Assembly: GCA_008921705.1 (NCBI GenBank) | Contig: VFFE01009168.1 | Coordinates: forward strand, 59,517-123,516 | Source: Burhinus oedicnemus | Lineage: Eukaryota; Chordata; Aves; Charadriiformes; Burhinidae | Direction of reading: 5' to 3' | Length of the DNA: 64,000 nt | In this document: positions 1 to 38,800 of the stretch, piece by piece | How the letters are laid out: every line of letters begins with the position of its first letter | Position numbering within the stretch: position 1 is the stretch's first letter | Position numbers and translations under genes: made by a program | Notes under the pieces: model-generated | What the model was told of the DNA's origin: nothing | The model's input: only the letters and a program-made list of their open reading frames with translations | The model's database searches: none

Positions 1-26982
<26,982 letters not shown>

Positions 26983-27490
26983 CTACAGCAAAGAAAGAAA
27001 CCCAGACATGCATCACATTGGTAGGAAACCGCACCCTCGAGCAAACCTCACTGTCGCTTCCCGAAGCTGCTGCCGACACACAGACGTTTCAGAGATGGAG
27101 GTCTCTCATCTGCCCGGCAGATCCAAAATGCCTACTCCATGTAGTGGTGTAATGGGACTTCCCTGGTGATAACAGCAAATCGCCCTGCAGGTATTGTCAA
27201 AGTAAGCCCATAACCGTATGGAAGAGCTGATGCTAATTTCACACAGCATTTGGAGGTTGTAAATCGCCCCGGCTCTCCGTGGGCCATCTATTCTCCCGAT
27301 AGTTGAAAAGCAATTCCTCTCTGATTCGCTTAGCGCGGGGACAGACGCTTCTGCCTGATTTCAAGGGGAACAGCTTCTCCCTGCTCCAAACGCCAGAGCG
27401 ATGCAGAGCTGCGGCGTGCTCTCCTAGTTAAGGGGCTTCAGGCACCACTTCGACTAATCCTTTGCGCTGGCTGTGAACACAATCACTTAC

Positions 27491-27560
27491 CGTTTTTGAC
27501 GAGCGTGGAAGAAGCACAAACATTTACACAGCTGGGCAACTCCTTGCTGTACAGGAATCA
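27491..27560 (-). other. TECTA: possible non-coding first exon of TECTA (5' limit unknown)
   Basis: The first coding exon seems to start at an acceptor (26983), so a 5' exon should lie upstream. About 500 bases upstream a strong donor CG|GTAAGTG sits with its last exon base at 27491. An E-box CAGCTG occurs about 40 bases upstream of it. No TATA box is clear. Other donor-like GTAAG sites exist at about 27,844 and 30,207, so this is only the nearest good candidate. Confidence 0.3.
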
Positions 27561-30500
27561 ATGATAGAGAGAGAAGCAGATACGGGGCTGGGAAAATGAA
27601 AGCGAAATCCTGTGCCAGCTTTAATTCCTTCTGTGCCTAATGCAATTTGTTACTCAGCATTAATCCAATAGAAGATATCGCTAAAACACCTGCTTTGATT
27701 TCTTCGCCTGTTGCTTATGTTCATTACACACCGGCACGTCTCACGTAGAGCTCCCAGGAAGGTATCCTGCACTCCCAGCGTGCATACGCCCGCCAGAAAA
27801 GTACGCGTTCAGCTTCAGACACAAACTATATCTACACATTACTTACAGCCTTAGTTTCGATACCAGCCTCTCTACTTTCTCAGCCTTTTACATCCCATGC
27901 ACTTCAGCTGCATGGACACACCACCTACAAAATCCAGCGACTCTTTATGCTCTCCCTATAGATCTGTTTCTATAATGTATGGGGACCAAGAGATCCAACT
28001 CCTCCCAAATATGCCCATATACATACAGCCCACAGGACTACAGCAAGGAACATGCCATCATCTGTCCCACATGGCTTGACTTGACTCCCATTACCAGGAG
28101 CTTGGAAAGTGTGAAACAGGGTGGAAGGAAAGTTCCTCCCTGCTTCGCTGCTCCTCGGCATGCCACTTGCATCAACGCTGGCCACAGTCTGCTTCCAGCA
28201 ATTGAGAAAAATTCATTCCACCAAGGAAAAGTTTTACCACATTCCCTATCTTGGAAAGATGAAAAGAGGATGACGGAATATTATATGGATCGTAAATCTG
28301 AGTCCCTGTGGATTCATTAGCAGGGACCAAGTAGGCACTGACTAGTGGAGACAATGGCAGTCCAAGAACAAGAGCGAGACCAGCACTGCTTGGGAAACAT
28401 GACAGACAATAAAGAATGCATTAGTCAACATATCACATTAAAAAATACATTTTTTTAGATATGGAAAGAAAATTACCAACCTGTTTTGTAGACTAGAGGA
28501 GCAATCAGGTCTGAAATTTTAGACTGATCTTGGTAGACCAGGGAGAAATCCTATGTCAATGGCGAATACATGCCGGTCCTCCTTTGCCAATTATTGCTGA
28601 CGACTGAAACGATGTCTCAGTCCCCTTGCTCTCACAATTGAAAAGTCCGTTTTCTTCAATGCTGTTCCCGGGCTGGAGGAGTGTTGAGTTGCAATCGCAA
28701 CTGTTGCCTCTATTGATACCCAGCAAGCTAATCTGGAGATCAGATTCTGGCCTGGAGAGGGAGAGAAGCCTCTTTCTTCCCCAAAAGCTCACCCCCTTCA
28801 GGTGGATTCAGATGGAAATGTCAGCGAGCTGGAGCTGGGCTCACGGCTGTGCTGCTCGGCATCGCTTTTCGCTGAAGGGAAAAAAAAACCACAAAACCAA
28901 ACCCTCAGAAGAATTGAGCCCCTTCCTCCTTTGTGTAAGTGAAAAAAAAGGCCCATCTATATAATGTTACAGGATTAGCATTAAACAGTGCTAGGCTTAA
29001 AGTGCTGCTCAAAGGCACTGCCCCAAAATTTCAGTGGAGTTACTTTTCCATCCAAGTCTTGCTTTACTTTCTGTAGCGCAGCTTACTTCTGCTTTCACAG
29101 GTGGAAGAGGAAAAATTTACCTGGTGCAGCGTGCTCTCTCCGAATCCCCTGGAGAGGGTTTCAGTGCTGTTCCTATTCCACCCTCTCTGGAACGGCTGAC
29201 GGGTGTTTTTACTCAAGCCGGTGGGGAGTTTCACAGGAGGACTGCTGTGAGCGTTACTACTGTTTTCACTCGTACGACCTGCACTTTTCCACAGGGATTT
29301 TTCCCTGTCTCTGGGCTGCATGGCACATCCACAGCACCTGCAGCAGCTCACTGCTGAAGTCCTCTCTTGGCGCTATCCCCCTTCTCCTGCAGGCACTCAG
29401 CCTTTTCTCTCTCTCCATCTCCCCTGCCCTCCAGCGACAGCCTGTCTCTGCAAGTCCAGGGGTTTTGCTACATACACGATTACCTTGAGGGACAAAACTG
29501 CTGCCCCCTGAGCTGAGCAACTACCAGGGATGCTTATTGCTGCTGGGTGCTTGGTGGTGGCTGCCACGTGGCGAGCGTTTCCACCCATGCTGATCAGCAG
29601 GCTCTCGCACACCCTCGCAGGACCACCGCTAGCCCCGGAGAGCAGTACCTGCCAAAGCTTTGCAGGCTGTAAGCCTCAAACCGCATTACAGAGACCAAAA
29701 CTCTTCATCTGAGCCCGATCTGTAGCCTGAGAGAGGATCTCTGCTTTAATTTCATTCACAGCAGCATCAGATGAGAGCGGGAACAGCAGAACAGCAGCCG
29801 AGGGGTGAAGGATGCAGTCGGCAGAACCTCATTACAGAGCTGACTTCCACAGCCTGGTTAAGTCTCGGTTAAGACAGGCAGTGCTCCAACGCCAGCAGTC
29901 CCTGTGGGGAAACAGTCATGTTCCCATGGACATAACCATATGGCCCAACCTTGGCAGAAGGATTTTCCTTTCTGACTTTTTGGATGGGGGCGCTTTACTA
30001 CCTATTTCCCTGCTCGGAGGTAGGTATCGTATCCCTCCTGCGCTCCCCGTACACCTGCTCCCGCCCTTCATCAGGAACGAAGAGGGGACAGGAATGCCAG
30101 CAGCCAAACAAGAAGCAGCTAAAAGCCCAGACTCTTTTTCCAGGGCCCTGGGTGCTCCTAGAAGTGTGTTTAGTAAGTTCACCACCAAAGTGCTGTATCT
30201 TACCTCAGCACTTTCTTTTCGTACATCAGGGCAGCAGGCAGTACACCGCCTCCGCAGCAAATCCCAGAGCCTGCTTTCTCTTTATCCTCCAAGCATGGCC
30301 TTCCTAGCAGGAAGTTTTTCTTTTTTTTTTTTTTTCCTTAAATTTATTTTTTCCCTTTTCTAAACCAAGAACTACTTTAGGAAGGCAGGGGGATTATAAA
30401 GCAGTGACTGGTATTCCAGGGGCAGATTACTTCCAGCCTGGCACTCCATGCACCCTGGCTCTTCCTTTCCCTTCCATACAAATTTTAAACGTTACCAGCC

Positions 30501-30889
30501 ACAGGAACATCAGTTGACTCTTCTCATCCTGTTTTGTAGGACAGAGAAAACTGGTGAAAACAGGTTTCCCTCTACTCCTTTGTCAGTTTAATATTCTGGT
30601 TCTGTTCGCCCTGGGCAAGCCCACACTGATGAAGTTTGATTAGTTTTCAGTCTCTTTGGGGAAGACTCTGTCTTCTAGGCTATTTTCTTTTGGCAGGGGG
30701 TGCTGCCATCATGCAGTGCTGAGCACATCGGACCTGAACAACCAACCACTTTTTCTTTCTTTTTTTTTTTCCTTCTAGCAGAAAACTTCTTTCCCATGCC
30801 CAACCTCAAGAAAAACCCAGCATTAAAAGATGAGACAAGAGGGTCTGAGTCTGCTTGACCTCAGCAGAGCAACCGCAGGCAGCGATTAC

Positions 30890-31143
30890 CCTTGTCGTGG
30901 TTCAAGTTGTGCCAGGGGAGGTTTAGGCTGGACATTAGGAAAAAATTTTTCCCTGAAAGAGTTATCAAACATTGGACGAGGCTGCCCAGGGAGGTGGTTG
31001 AGTCACCATCCCTAGATGTGTTTAAGTCGTGTAGATGTGGTGCTTAGAGACATGGTTTAGTGGCAGACCTAGCAGGGTCAATGGTTGGACTCCATAATCT
31101 TAAAGGTCATTTCCAACCTAAACAATTCTATGATTCTATGATT
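30890..31143 (+). mobile_element. CR1 LINE, 5'-truncated 3' end
   Basis: The plus strand reads GTGCCAGGGGAGGTTTAGGC, GGACATTAGGAAAAA, GGCTGCCCAGGGAGGTGG, GATCTTAAAGGTCATTTCC, and ends with tandem ATTCTATG copies (31,125-31,143). These are hallmark segments of the 3' end of avian CR1 retroposons, which have no poly-A tail. The copy is well preserved, so it is fairly young. It lies antisense to TECTA and TBCEL between the two genes. Confidence 0.93.
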
Positions 31144-33199
31144 CCCATTTCAAGGGAGCCTGCCCAGCCCAGGGAAGACGCCCTGGTGGGGGGTTTGCCC
31201 AGGAGCTGCGTCCCATCCGGAGGGGCATCTCTCTCCTCCTGCCTCTTCTCAGGGTCATTCGATGCAGGCTGGCATGGGCTAAGCCCATGACTACAGCTTG
31301 CACTCTCCCAAAGGTGCGTGTTAAGCCTGCGGGTGAGACGGAGGGAAACGTTTTGTTTCAGGGAACACAAAAGTGCAAAACTCAGGACACTTTTTTTGTG
31401 TAAAAACTTACATAAGTTTATTGAACTGATCCAAACCAATTACCTGTTTGGCCTGAATTCCATCGCTAAGTCTGTGAACAAACCAAAGGCAAATTGTGGG
31501 AGTGAGAAGTATATTCCCCATGAGAGAAACCAGAATAAAAAACGAGATGGACTTACAGTTCTTCCTTTTTCTTTAAAATTACATATGGATGCATCATTAA
31601 TAGGGAGCAAGAATAGACCTTCATCTTTAAATTATATTTGAAGTTTCCAGTAACTGCAGAAAAGCAGTCACAGAGGCAGAGGCCCACAATGGCTAGAGCC
31701 CCTCTAACGTTGCTCTGGGGAAGGCGTCTCTCTACCGCCTACAAAAGTGCCATATTGAAACGAGGGAGGCACAGCTGCCAGGAATACATATTTTAGCCTC
31801 CGGGCTGCTTTCAGCACATAGTTTGCATTTTGAAATCCACACGCGAACAGAACCTATGGAATCTCATTTATAAGCAGAACCAGCAAGCAACGGAGGCGGA
31901 GCCACCGCATCGCCTTTTTCGGATTCCGGACCCGAGTAGGCGAGGGCAAACCCAGAGCCTCTCCCCAAAAGCAACGAGCGCCATTAGGCACAGTTCCTCG
32001 GAGCTGCTCCAAGCCCTCACAGGCTGTACTATCATCTGCCACCAGGATGTAAGCAACTCCCAATAAAGGGGGTTACAAATCCCACCAAGGGAGCAGAGGA
32101 CAGTCGCCACACCACACATATTCATACCATTGCCAGTTAGGCGATCCACCGGAAATATCTGGTCCAAACGTGGATATTCAATAGGAATGTATCCAAAAAC
32201 ACAACGGCACAGAATCTGATCTCTGTACATGGAGCCATGCGACACTTTGGTATATAGCTGTCACCTAATTCCTTTCGAACCAGGTGCTTTTCCCACTGCA
32301 TAGACTGCCCGCGGCAGACTTTTATGCATGAACTAGCGTGAACAACAAAACAGTTCTTGACAAAAGTAGCCCTCGGATAGAAGTACACAAAATCTAGAGA
32401 AGCTTGCAAATCTATTTTGTTTTCTCAAAGGAACTCGACAGACCCAGGGACCTTTTGCTAAAGCGGGTATACGCTGACAACACCAGGACACAGCCCTTCG
32501 TGACATTGCACTGATTTAAATCAAACCTCCCACCCTCTCAGGACCTTCCCGGATTCTCAGCATCCCACCATCGGTCCCAAATCTCCTCTCTTGCTCAGAG
32601 CCCTCCCCTCTCTCCCCAAGACACGGTCCCCTGCTAAGCGGTAACATGACAGACATATAAGACCCTTTCCCAAAAGGTATTACAAAAGGAAAGTAAGCCA
32701 CCTTGGGATATTCTGCCCCATTGGGTGAATGCCATTTGGCCCTGCTTTTCAAAGTCAATCATCTGGACACATTCTCCTTGGGAAGCCGACCAAAATTTTT
32801 GGTTTTCACCCCACGAGGGCTCTGCTAGCTGCACAGGTGAATGGCTTGAGAACGTCTTCCAGAAACAACCTTCCCCCAATGAAGTGGCAAGGCAGTGACA
32901 CTCATATTGTGACTTTTGCTGACCCGAACAGACCAGGGAAGCCGGTCTGGGTGTTAGCACCAAATCCCCGGCAGCTACATGGTGCTTGTCCACCTCATAT
33001 GCCAGTACGTGTTCTCTTTTTCCCATCTTCCAGTTCCCACCAGGTCCACCGTAAATAAAAGCACGACTTACTGACAGTTCTGAGCTAGCATGGTGACAGT
33101 ACCGTTCCCTACGCAGACAGGCTAACCTTTTGTGGGCAAACAAACTTACAAGCACATACCTGGGTCTCCTTTAACATCCCACTCAATTCTTTAATGGTC

Positions 33200-33209
33200 T
33201 TTATTTATT
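33200..33209 (-). terminator. TBCEL: candidate polyadenylation signals for TBCEL
   Basis: On the minus strand two overlapping AATAAA hexamers (33,209-33,204 and 33,205-33,200) lie about 2.3 kb past the TBCEL stop. A GT-rich stretch follows downstream at about 33,135-33,165. A further AATAAA is at 31,422-31,417. Which is used cannot be told from the sequence. Confidence 0.35.
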
Positions 33210-35459
33210 TCCTTCTCTGAAACCAAGACATTTAATTGTGCTGAGGAAGTTGGTCAATAGTTACAGCATCTCATTAATACCAGTTACAATGCCATAAATA
33301 TACCCACATAGGCAATTACTGCTCTATAGAATTAGGTCAGAGATACTTTTGCATCCCCGTCGGTCACTTACCTCTGACACTGCAGCGACGGAGGGATAAC
33401 CTACTTAAACTGGAGGTCAAGGGGAGAAATAGGCTTCTAATATTAAACAATCATATTTTCATAAAACTTTTTTTATAACAAAATATCTTATTAAACACAA
33501 CTTCTATGCGTTAAGTATGTATATATATCATACAGAAGTGTTGGCTTTAGAGTTCTGCTATAAGGCAGCAAATGCCTTTCTCTGCCCAAATGGAAAATAC
33601 ATCTTCAGTAAAGCTCTAGCTTATAAAAGCATCATCTTATGTTACACTGCCACCATCTCCCTGCTCTTTTGTTCTACGGGTACCATGGCTTCGCAGCTAC
33701 ATGCCGCGGCCTCTATGCTAACTACAGCGAGTCTTGCTCCATTTCCTATTGCTCATCTCAACGGGGCCAGGAAATTGATGTTTTTGGCAGGGGGATGAGG
33801 CACAAATTATTACCTTGTCTTAAATCCTCCCATTTTGTATCATTACTCTGGATGTGGAATTACTCCCCTCCCAATGGTCCCCACATCCTGAACCTGAAGA
33901 CTATGAGATAATACTTTGTCCCCTCCCCATCCTACCCCACCCCATGATCTAGGTAAAATATGAAGAGAAATACACAACTCCAAGAATACAAAAGGAGCTT
34001 GGTCATGTGGACAAAAGCATCATGGAAAAGAAAGTGCAAGTGAGGATAAGGGAGCATATAAAAATTAAGGTCGGAAGTTCATGTGTAACTGGAGCCTTCA
34101 CTGCACAGCTTCAAAAACTTTTATGCAGCTGCTTATAACTAGGTAATTTGAAAAGTCTTCAACTTGTCAGAGGGGTCAAGAAACAAGGGAGGACACAGGA
34201 CAGTGAAACGAGATATAAAGGAAGGAGGGTTTCAGTGCACAGGAAAGGAAATCTGCTCTGCAGTAGAAAATGGGGGCTAATTTAAGCAGCAGCACACGAT
34301 GCCTATGAGGTGTGTGTGGAGGGAAGCCAATATAGATAGATAAAACCTGCTTTACAATAAATGTGAGTCTAATTGCTTTGTTACTCATCTTCTAGAAACT
34401 GATCTGAGCCAACATATTCTCCTAGTTCGGACCCAAAACAGGGACCCCACAGCCAGGGGCCCCAGAGGAAAGTGCTAGGTTTCATTTCTGGTGCAACAGC
34501 AACAAGCACAAACTTTAACTTTACTCTTACTCTCTCCCAGGAGAGCAATTTTAGCCATTCCACTTCCAGTACAAACTGGTCCAAGGCTAAGTGCATACTG
34601 GAGGATCTTTTCAGGATCACGGGGATGTATCACGGCCAATGGGGGAATGTGCTCTTCAACCCCTTTTTGACCTGTCACTCTAGAAGCCCTTCCAATGCAA
34701 CACCCACCCACCGCCTTCCAAAATTCACTTTGCAACACATATGACAAGGGTCCCTTTGCCTCCAGACTGCCAGTGCTACAGGTTACAGACACTGTGTGAG
34801 ATGGGTACAGAAATCAAAACTTTTTTTTCCCAAAAAAATTCAGAAAAGGACAGCGTGGATATAGAGCATGCGTTATGAAAACAGTTTCTTTCTAATAGGG
34901 TCTCTTTCTTTCCCCTACTTTGTGCACTCATACAAACCAAACCAGTGGAGTTAAGTGGATGCACTAAATACCTGAGCTCAGAATCAAGCGGAATACTGTT
35001 TTAGATCTTTTCAGTAAACTCGAGCACAACAAAAGGTTGAGACAGCACCTAGCTGCAAAAAAATACTTCAGCAAGCTCGAGCCGCGGTCAGATAGCTAGG
35101 CCAAAGGGCGCTCTGGTGGAACCGAAACCCCAAAAATTTAAAAAAAGCAAAAAAACAGGTCAAATTCTGCACCGAGCTATCTTCTCCCTTATAGGCCCTA
35201 GCATTCTTTAGCCTGAACAACTGACCATTCATGCCAAATCACGAGTATACCGGAACATCGAAGAAAACATCAAGGTATCGCACACACTGAAACACACACA
35301 CTGAAGTCAATTGTCACCTCAAGGTCACCTGCAGTGGATGGTGGGCATGGTTCTCAGATCAGGGCACTCCCTCCGGGCTATGAAATTACCTGCTACAGAA
35401 ACGCAACCAAACCTCAACCAACCAACCGAAATAAAAACCTTGCAAAACCTCCTTAATGC

Positions 35460-35492
35460 ATGTGTGTGGGTGTGTGGGCGTGTGTGTGTGCA
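35460..35492. repeat. short (TG)n tract in TBCEL 3' UTR
   Basis: Impure TG/GTGTGGG repeat on the plus strand (CA-rich in the transcript), beginning about 30 bases past the TBCEL stop codon. A few CA dinucleotide runs also lie at about 35,280-35,303. Confidence 0.7.
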
Positions 35493-35521
35493 CGTCCGTG
35501 CACTCACAAGGTCAAAAGAGG

Positions 35522-35840
35522 CTACTTCATTCTGGGCTCCACATAAATTTTATCTCCATCCCGAATGCCATAAGAATGAAGTGCTCGCGAGCTGTATTTC
35601 ATCTCTTCGGGACCAAAGGGAGCTTCCTGGTCCAAGTAGAAGAGCAGCATGTTGCTTGTTGACAACTGCACTACAGTTTTTAAGTGCTTCTTCAATTCTG
35701 CCACAGTCTGATCAAGACGGATCGACATCTCTTCCACCTTATCCTGGAAGTGAACCTCCACCTTCACGCTGCTCTGTGGCCTAAGATCCACGACTGCCAA
35801 AGGCTCCAGCTTCCCATACTTCGTGACCAGCTCATGATAC
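35522..35840 (-). CDS. TBCEL: TBCEL exon 8: ubiquitin-like domain and stop
   Basis: 319 coding bases, acceptor TTTCAG, stop TAG at 35,524-35,522. It reads [20 protein letters not shown], then the ubiquitin-like fold with [20 protein letters not shown] and [16 protein letters not shown]. The last exon continues as 3' UTR below 35,522. Confidence 0.97.
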
Positions 35841-38800
35841 CTGAAAAATTAAACAAGTCCAGAGTCACGGTACAGTTGCTTGTACGGCCAATGCACATTT
35901 CACAAGTCAGTTTCTGTTTCACATTACGATACTACCCAACTTTATCCAAGGACGCTACTAGGTTGCAAAGTATAAATGAACATCTGCACAGAGAGTACAG
36001 TGACAAGAGGGCAAGTGCAGATTCCAAGGTGTGATTCATCTGAAGCCCAGAACTCTGATGACAACTAAAACCACAATCTGGACAGCAATGAGCTGTCCTC
36101 ATCCTCCATGTCAGTGATTCGCTGGCATATGGCTCGTCCAAAACATCTCTCAGTTTAACTGGCACTTTGCTCAAGGCGGGAAGGATGGATGAGGCTCTCA
36201 CGAGTAAAGAATGCTGCCAAGCTAGCATTCAAAGCCTGTAAGTGCATGCCTCTCCCCATACGAGCCTCCTGCCCAGCAGCGACTAAAGGAAACCCCAGCT
36301 TTCTTCTCCATTTGCCACCAAATCTCTCATACTTTGGGAACCTGAATGTTCTTCATGTGAGACAACATTCACCCCGATCCAAGTCTGATGACCAGACATC
36401 CATTAGGAATAAATCTGGATGGTAGGAGTCTTGTTTTCTCCCCTGCCAGCATGACACTTCACAGACCACACAGTGTTTCTCAGGCAAGATGCTTAAAAGG
36501 AGAAAATAAAACCCAGCAAGCCTACCCACTCCAGTCACCCTGTCTCACAGTCCCCAAGCTGCACCGTGGCACTGACATGAACCCGAGTGAGCACCCAGCT
36601 AGGGAGGAGGTATCTAGCCGAGGAAGGTGAAGTTATCACCGACCTGAGACGTTCGAGTTGACTGGTCTCAAAACAGCTTCCTGAACAAAACTAAGCAGCA
36701 AAGCTCTCTACTGGGCTCCTACAATTTCAGAAACCCCAGCCATGACTTCAGTGGGATTTGGAAGAAAGAGAGGACGTTACACTCACAACAAGACTCTACG
36801 CCTCCTGCTCCTGTGAAAACACTTCACTAAGGAGTGCCAGAACCAAGCTAGTGCTCACACAAAGGATATGGCCCTCAGTCTAGGTTCACAGTACCTGCGG
36901 CTTCAAGGCCTAACTGATTTTCAGACATTCCTGCTGTTTTCCAAGAGGCTAGCTAGGTCCCAAATATTACACTCCACTGAGCACAGGATCACCAAGATCA
37001 CCGAACCAAGGTGAGATGCTGCATGGTTTGGAAGCTGACAACAAACGGTGGACTTCTTGCCAACTGATCCTTCGCACCTACTCTAAATCAACATGGGAAT
37101 TTTACTAGCACAGCCAAACACTCCACCATCACTTTCTCCTTGGAGCCAAGTTCTCTGACTGTCCTTCCACAAGGTCCATCCTGGGGAGCCATCCTCTGCA
37201 ACAGAAAGCCTGTCTCGTCCTCCCACTGCCTTCAGCGCGTATCGCTCCGATCAGGCAAGGCTGCATCTCCCCTGCCTGGCTGGGAAAGAGGTGAAATGGC
37301 AACACAAAACACAATGTGATTGAAATGACAAAGACCGAGAGCTGCCGAGAAAAGGTAACATTTCAGAGGCCGTACAGAAAGCTCTTTTTGTTCCCGATGC
37401 GAGTCTGAGCTGAATGCGATCGGTGCTGTGTCACAGCCCCTGTCGAGAGATGATGGGACCTGGCAGGCTGGGTGACCCCAGGGAGTCCTGCTGAAGGCAG
37501 GAATGTTCCTCGAGAACAGCAGACCCTCTGTCTGCCGGGAAATGAGGTAAGGGCCACAACGCACTAGGATTTCCCCAGTCTCATGGACAGAATGACTCTT
37601 CACTAGGGCAGAGCATCCAAAGGCAGGCCGGTACCCTGCTCTCACAGTCACCTGGGTGATACGATCAGGCCTATTTATTTGGAAAAGCCATTAGTGCTGA
37701 GAGGAGACACTGCGCTCCCCATATTTTATCCACCAGGCTACTGTCTGCAGTAAGAGTGAGCACTAGCCAACGTGTCACTGATGGCGAGGGTTTCTTTGCA
37801 GCAGTTTCTGCTGCAGACCAGCAGCAATTTCTCACGTGCTGACCAGAAGTACTGCCAGGATTCATGTGCTAAGGGAAACTGCGGTGAACAGAGCTGATGG
37901 TGAGAAGAGTATAAATAGGGGGACAATTTTCAAGCAAGCTGAGAGACAGAAGTTCTATGAGGGGGCTAGGATTACTGAAATGCTTGCTCGCTTGCTGTAA
38001 ATATGCGGAGGGTCAGGCAACGTTGTCTTAAATTTTCTCATGTCAAGGAAAGGCAGAACAAGCTTCGCGGCCTGCTCCTTCTATGCTACCTGCAGCCTCC
38101 AAAGAAACTCAGGAGTCTGAATATCTGGCTTCCCTCAAATCAATAAGGACGAAGGCACACTGCTCATACGGTTCTTTTATACCCTGATAATAGGCACCCT
38201 GGAGACTTTTATAATCACCCCTTGCAGCCTGGCAGACACTGGCTGCCACAGCACAGGACGCTGAAGAACTGAGCCTGGCTAAAAGTGTCTCTGATACCCT
38301 GCAGATAAACAGCGGACCAGACAAGCAGAGGACTCATTAAAAACCCACAGACACAAAGACGTCACTCAAGATGACAGCCAATATTGGATTGTACGCTCGG
38401 TGCTCTTTCTAACCCGCGACATTCAGAGAGAGAAATTATTCTGTCCATTTCCCTCCCTTTCTGATCTCTTTGAGCTGCAGCCCATGAAGACACACAATGC
38501 AAGCAGGGGGGTTTGTTGTGAGAGAGCATGCTGCTCGCTTACCGCACGCTACACCTTGACAGTCTTGAGGGGGGCTGCTTACACTCATAAGTTTTCCGTG
38601 CCCAAATGTGTCTTCTTCCTCCGCTTGAGGCAGCACTGCAATGCAGATGCTGTACCCCTAGCGACAACATGCGTGTGTCCTGATTAGATTCTAATTACAA
38701 ACCACCTTCGGACAGACCACACCAGATTTGGGAGCAAAGAAAAGGAAGCTTTAGGAACAAACACACACAAAATCCCTCTGCAAAGAATGCCTTCCTACAA

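Larger units (their letters stand above)
26985..35521. other. TECTA 5' flank, intergenic DNA and TBCEL 3' UTR
   Basis: This 8.5-kb stretch lies between the TECTA start and the TBCEL stop. It contains the young CR1 fragment, poly-T runs (30,311-30,332 and 30,751-30,778) and, toward 35.5 kb, probable TBCEL 3' UTR. Open frames here show no family resemblance. The boundary between 3' UTR and intergenic DNA cannot be fixed from sequence alone. Confidence 0.6.
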
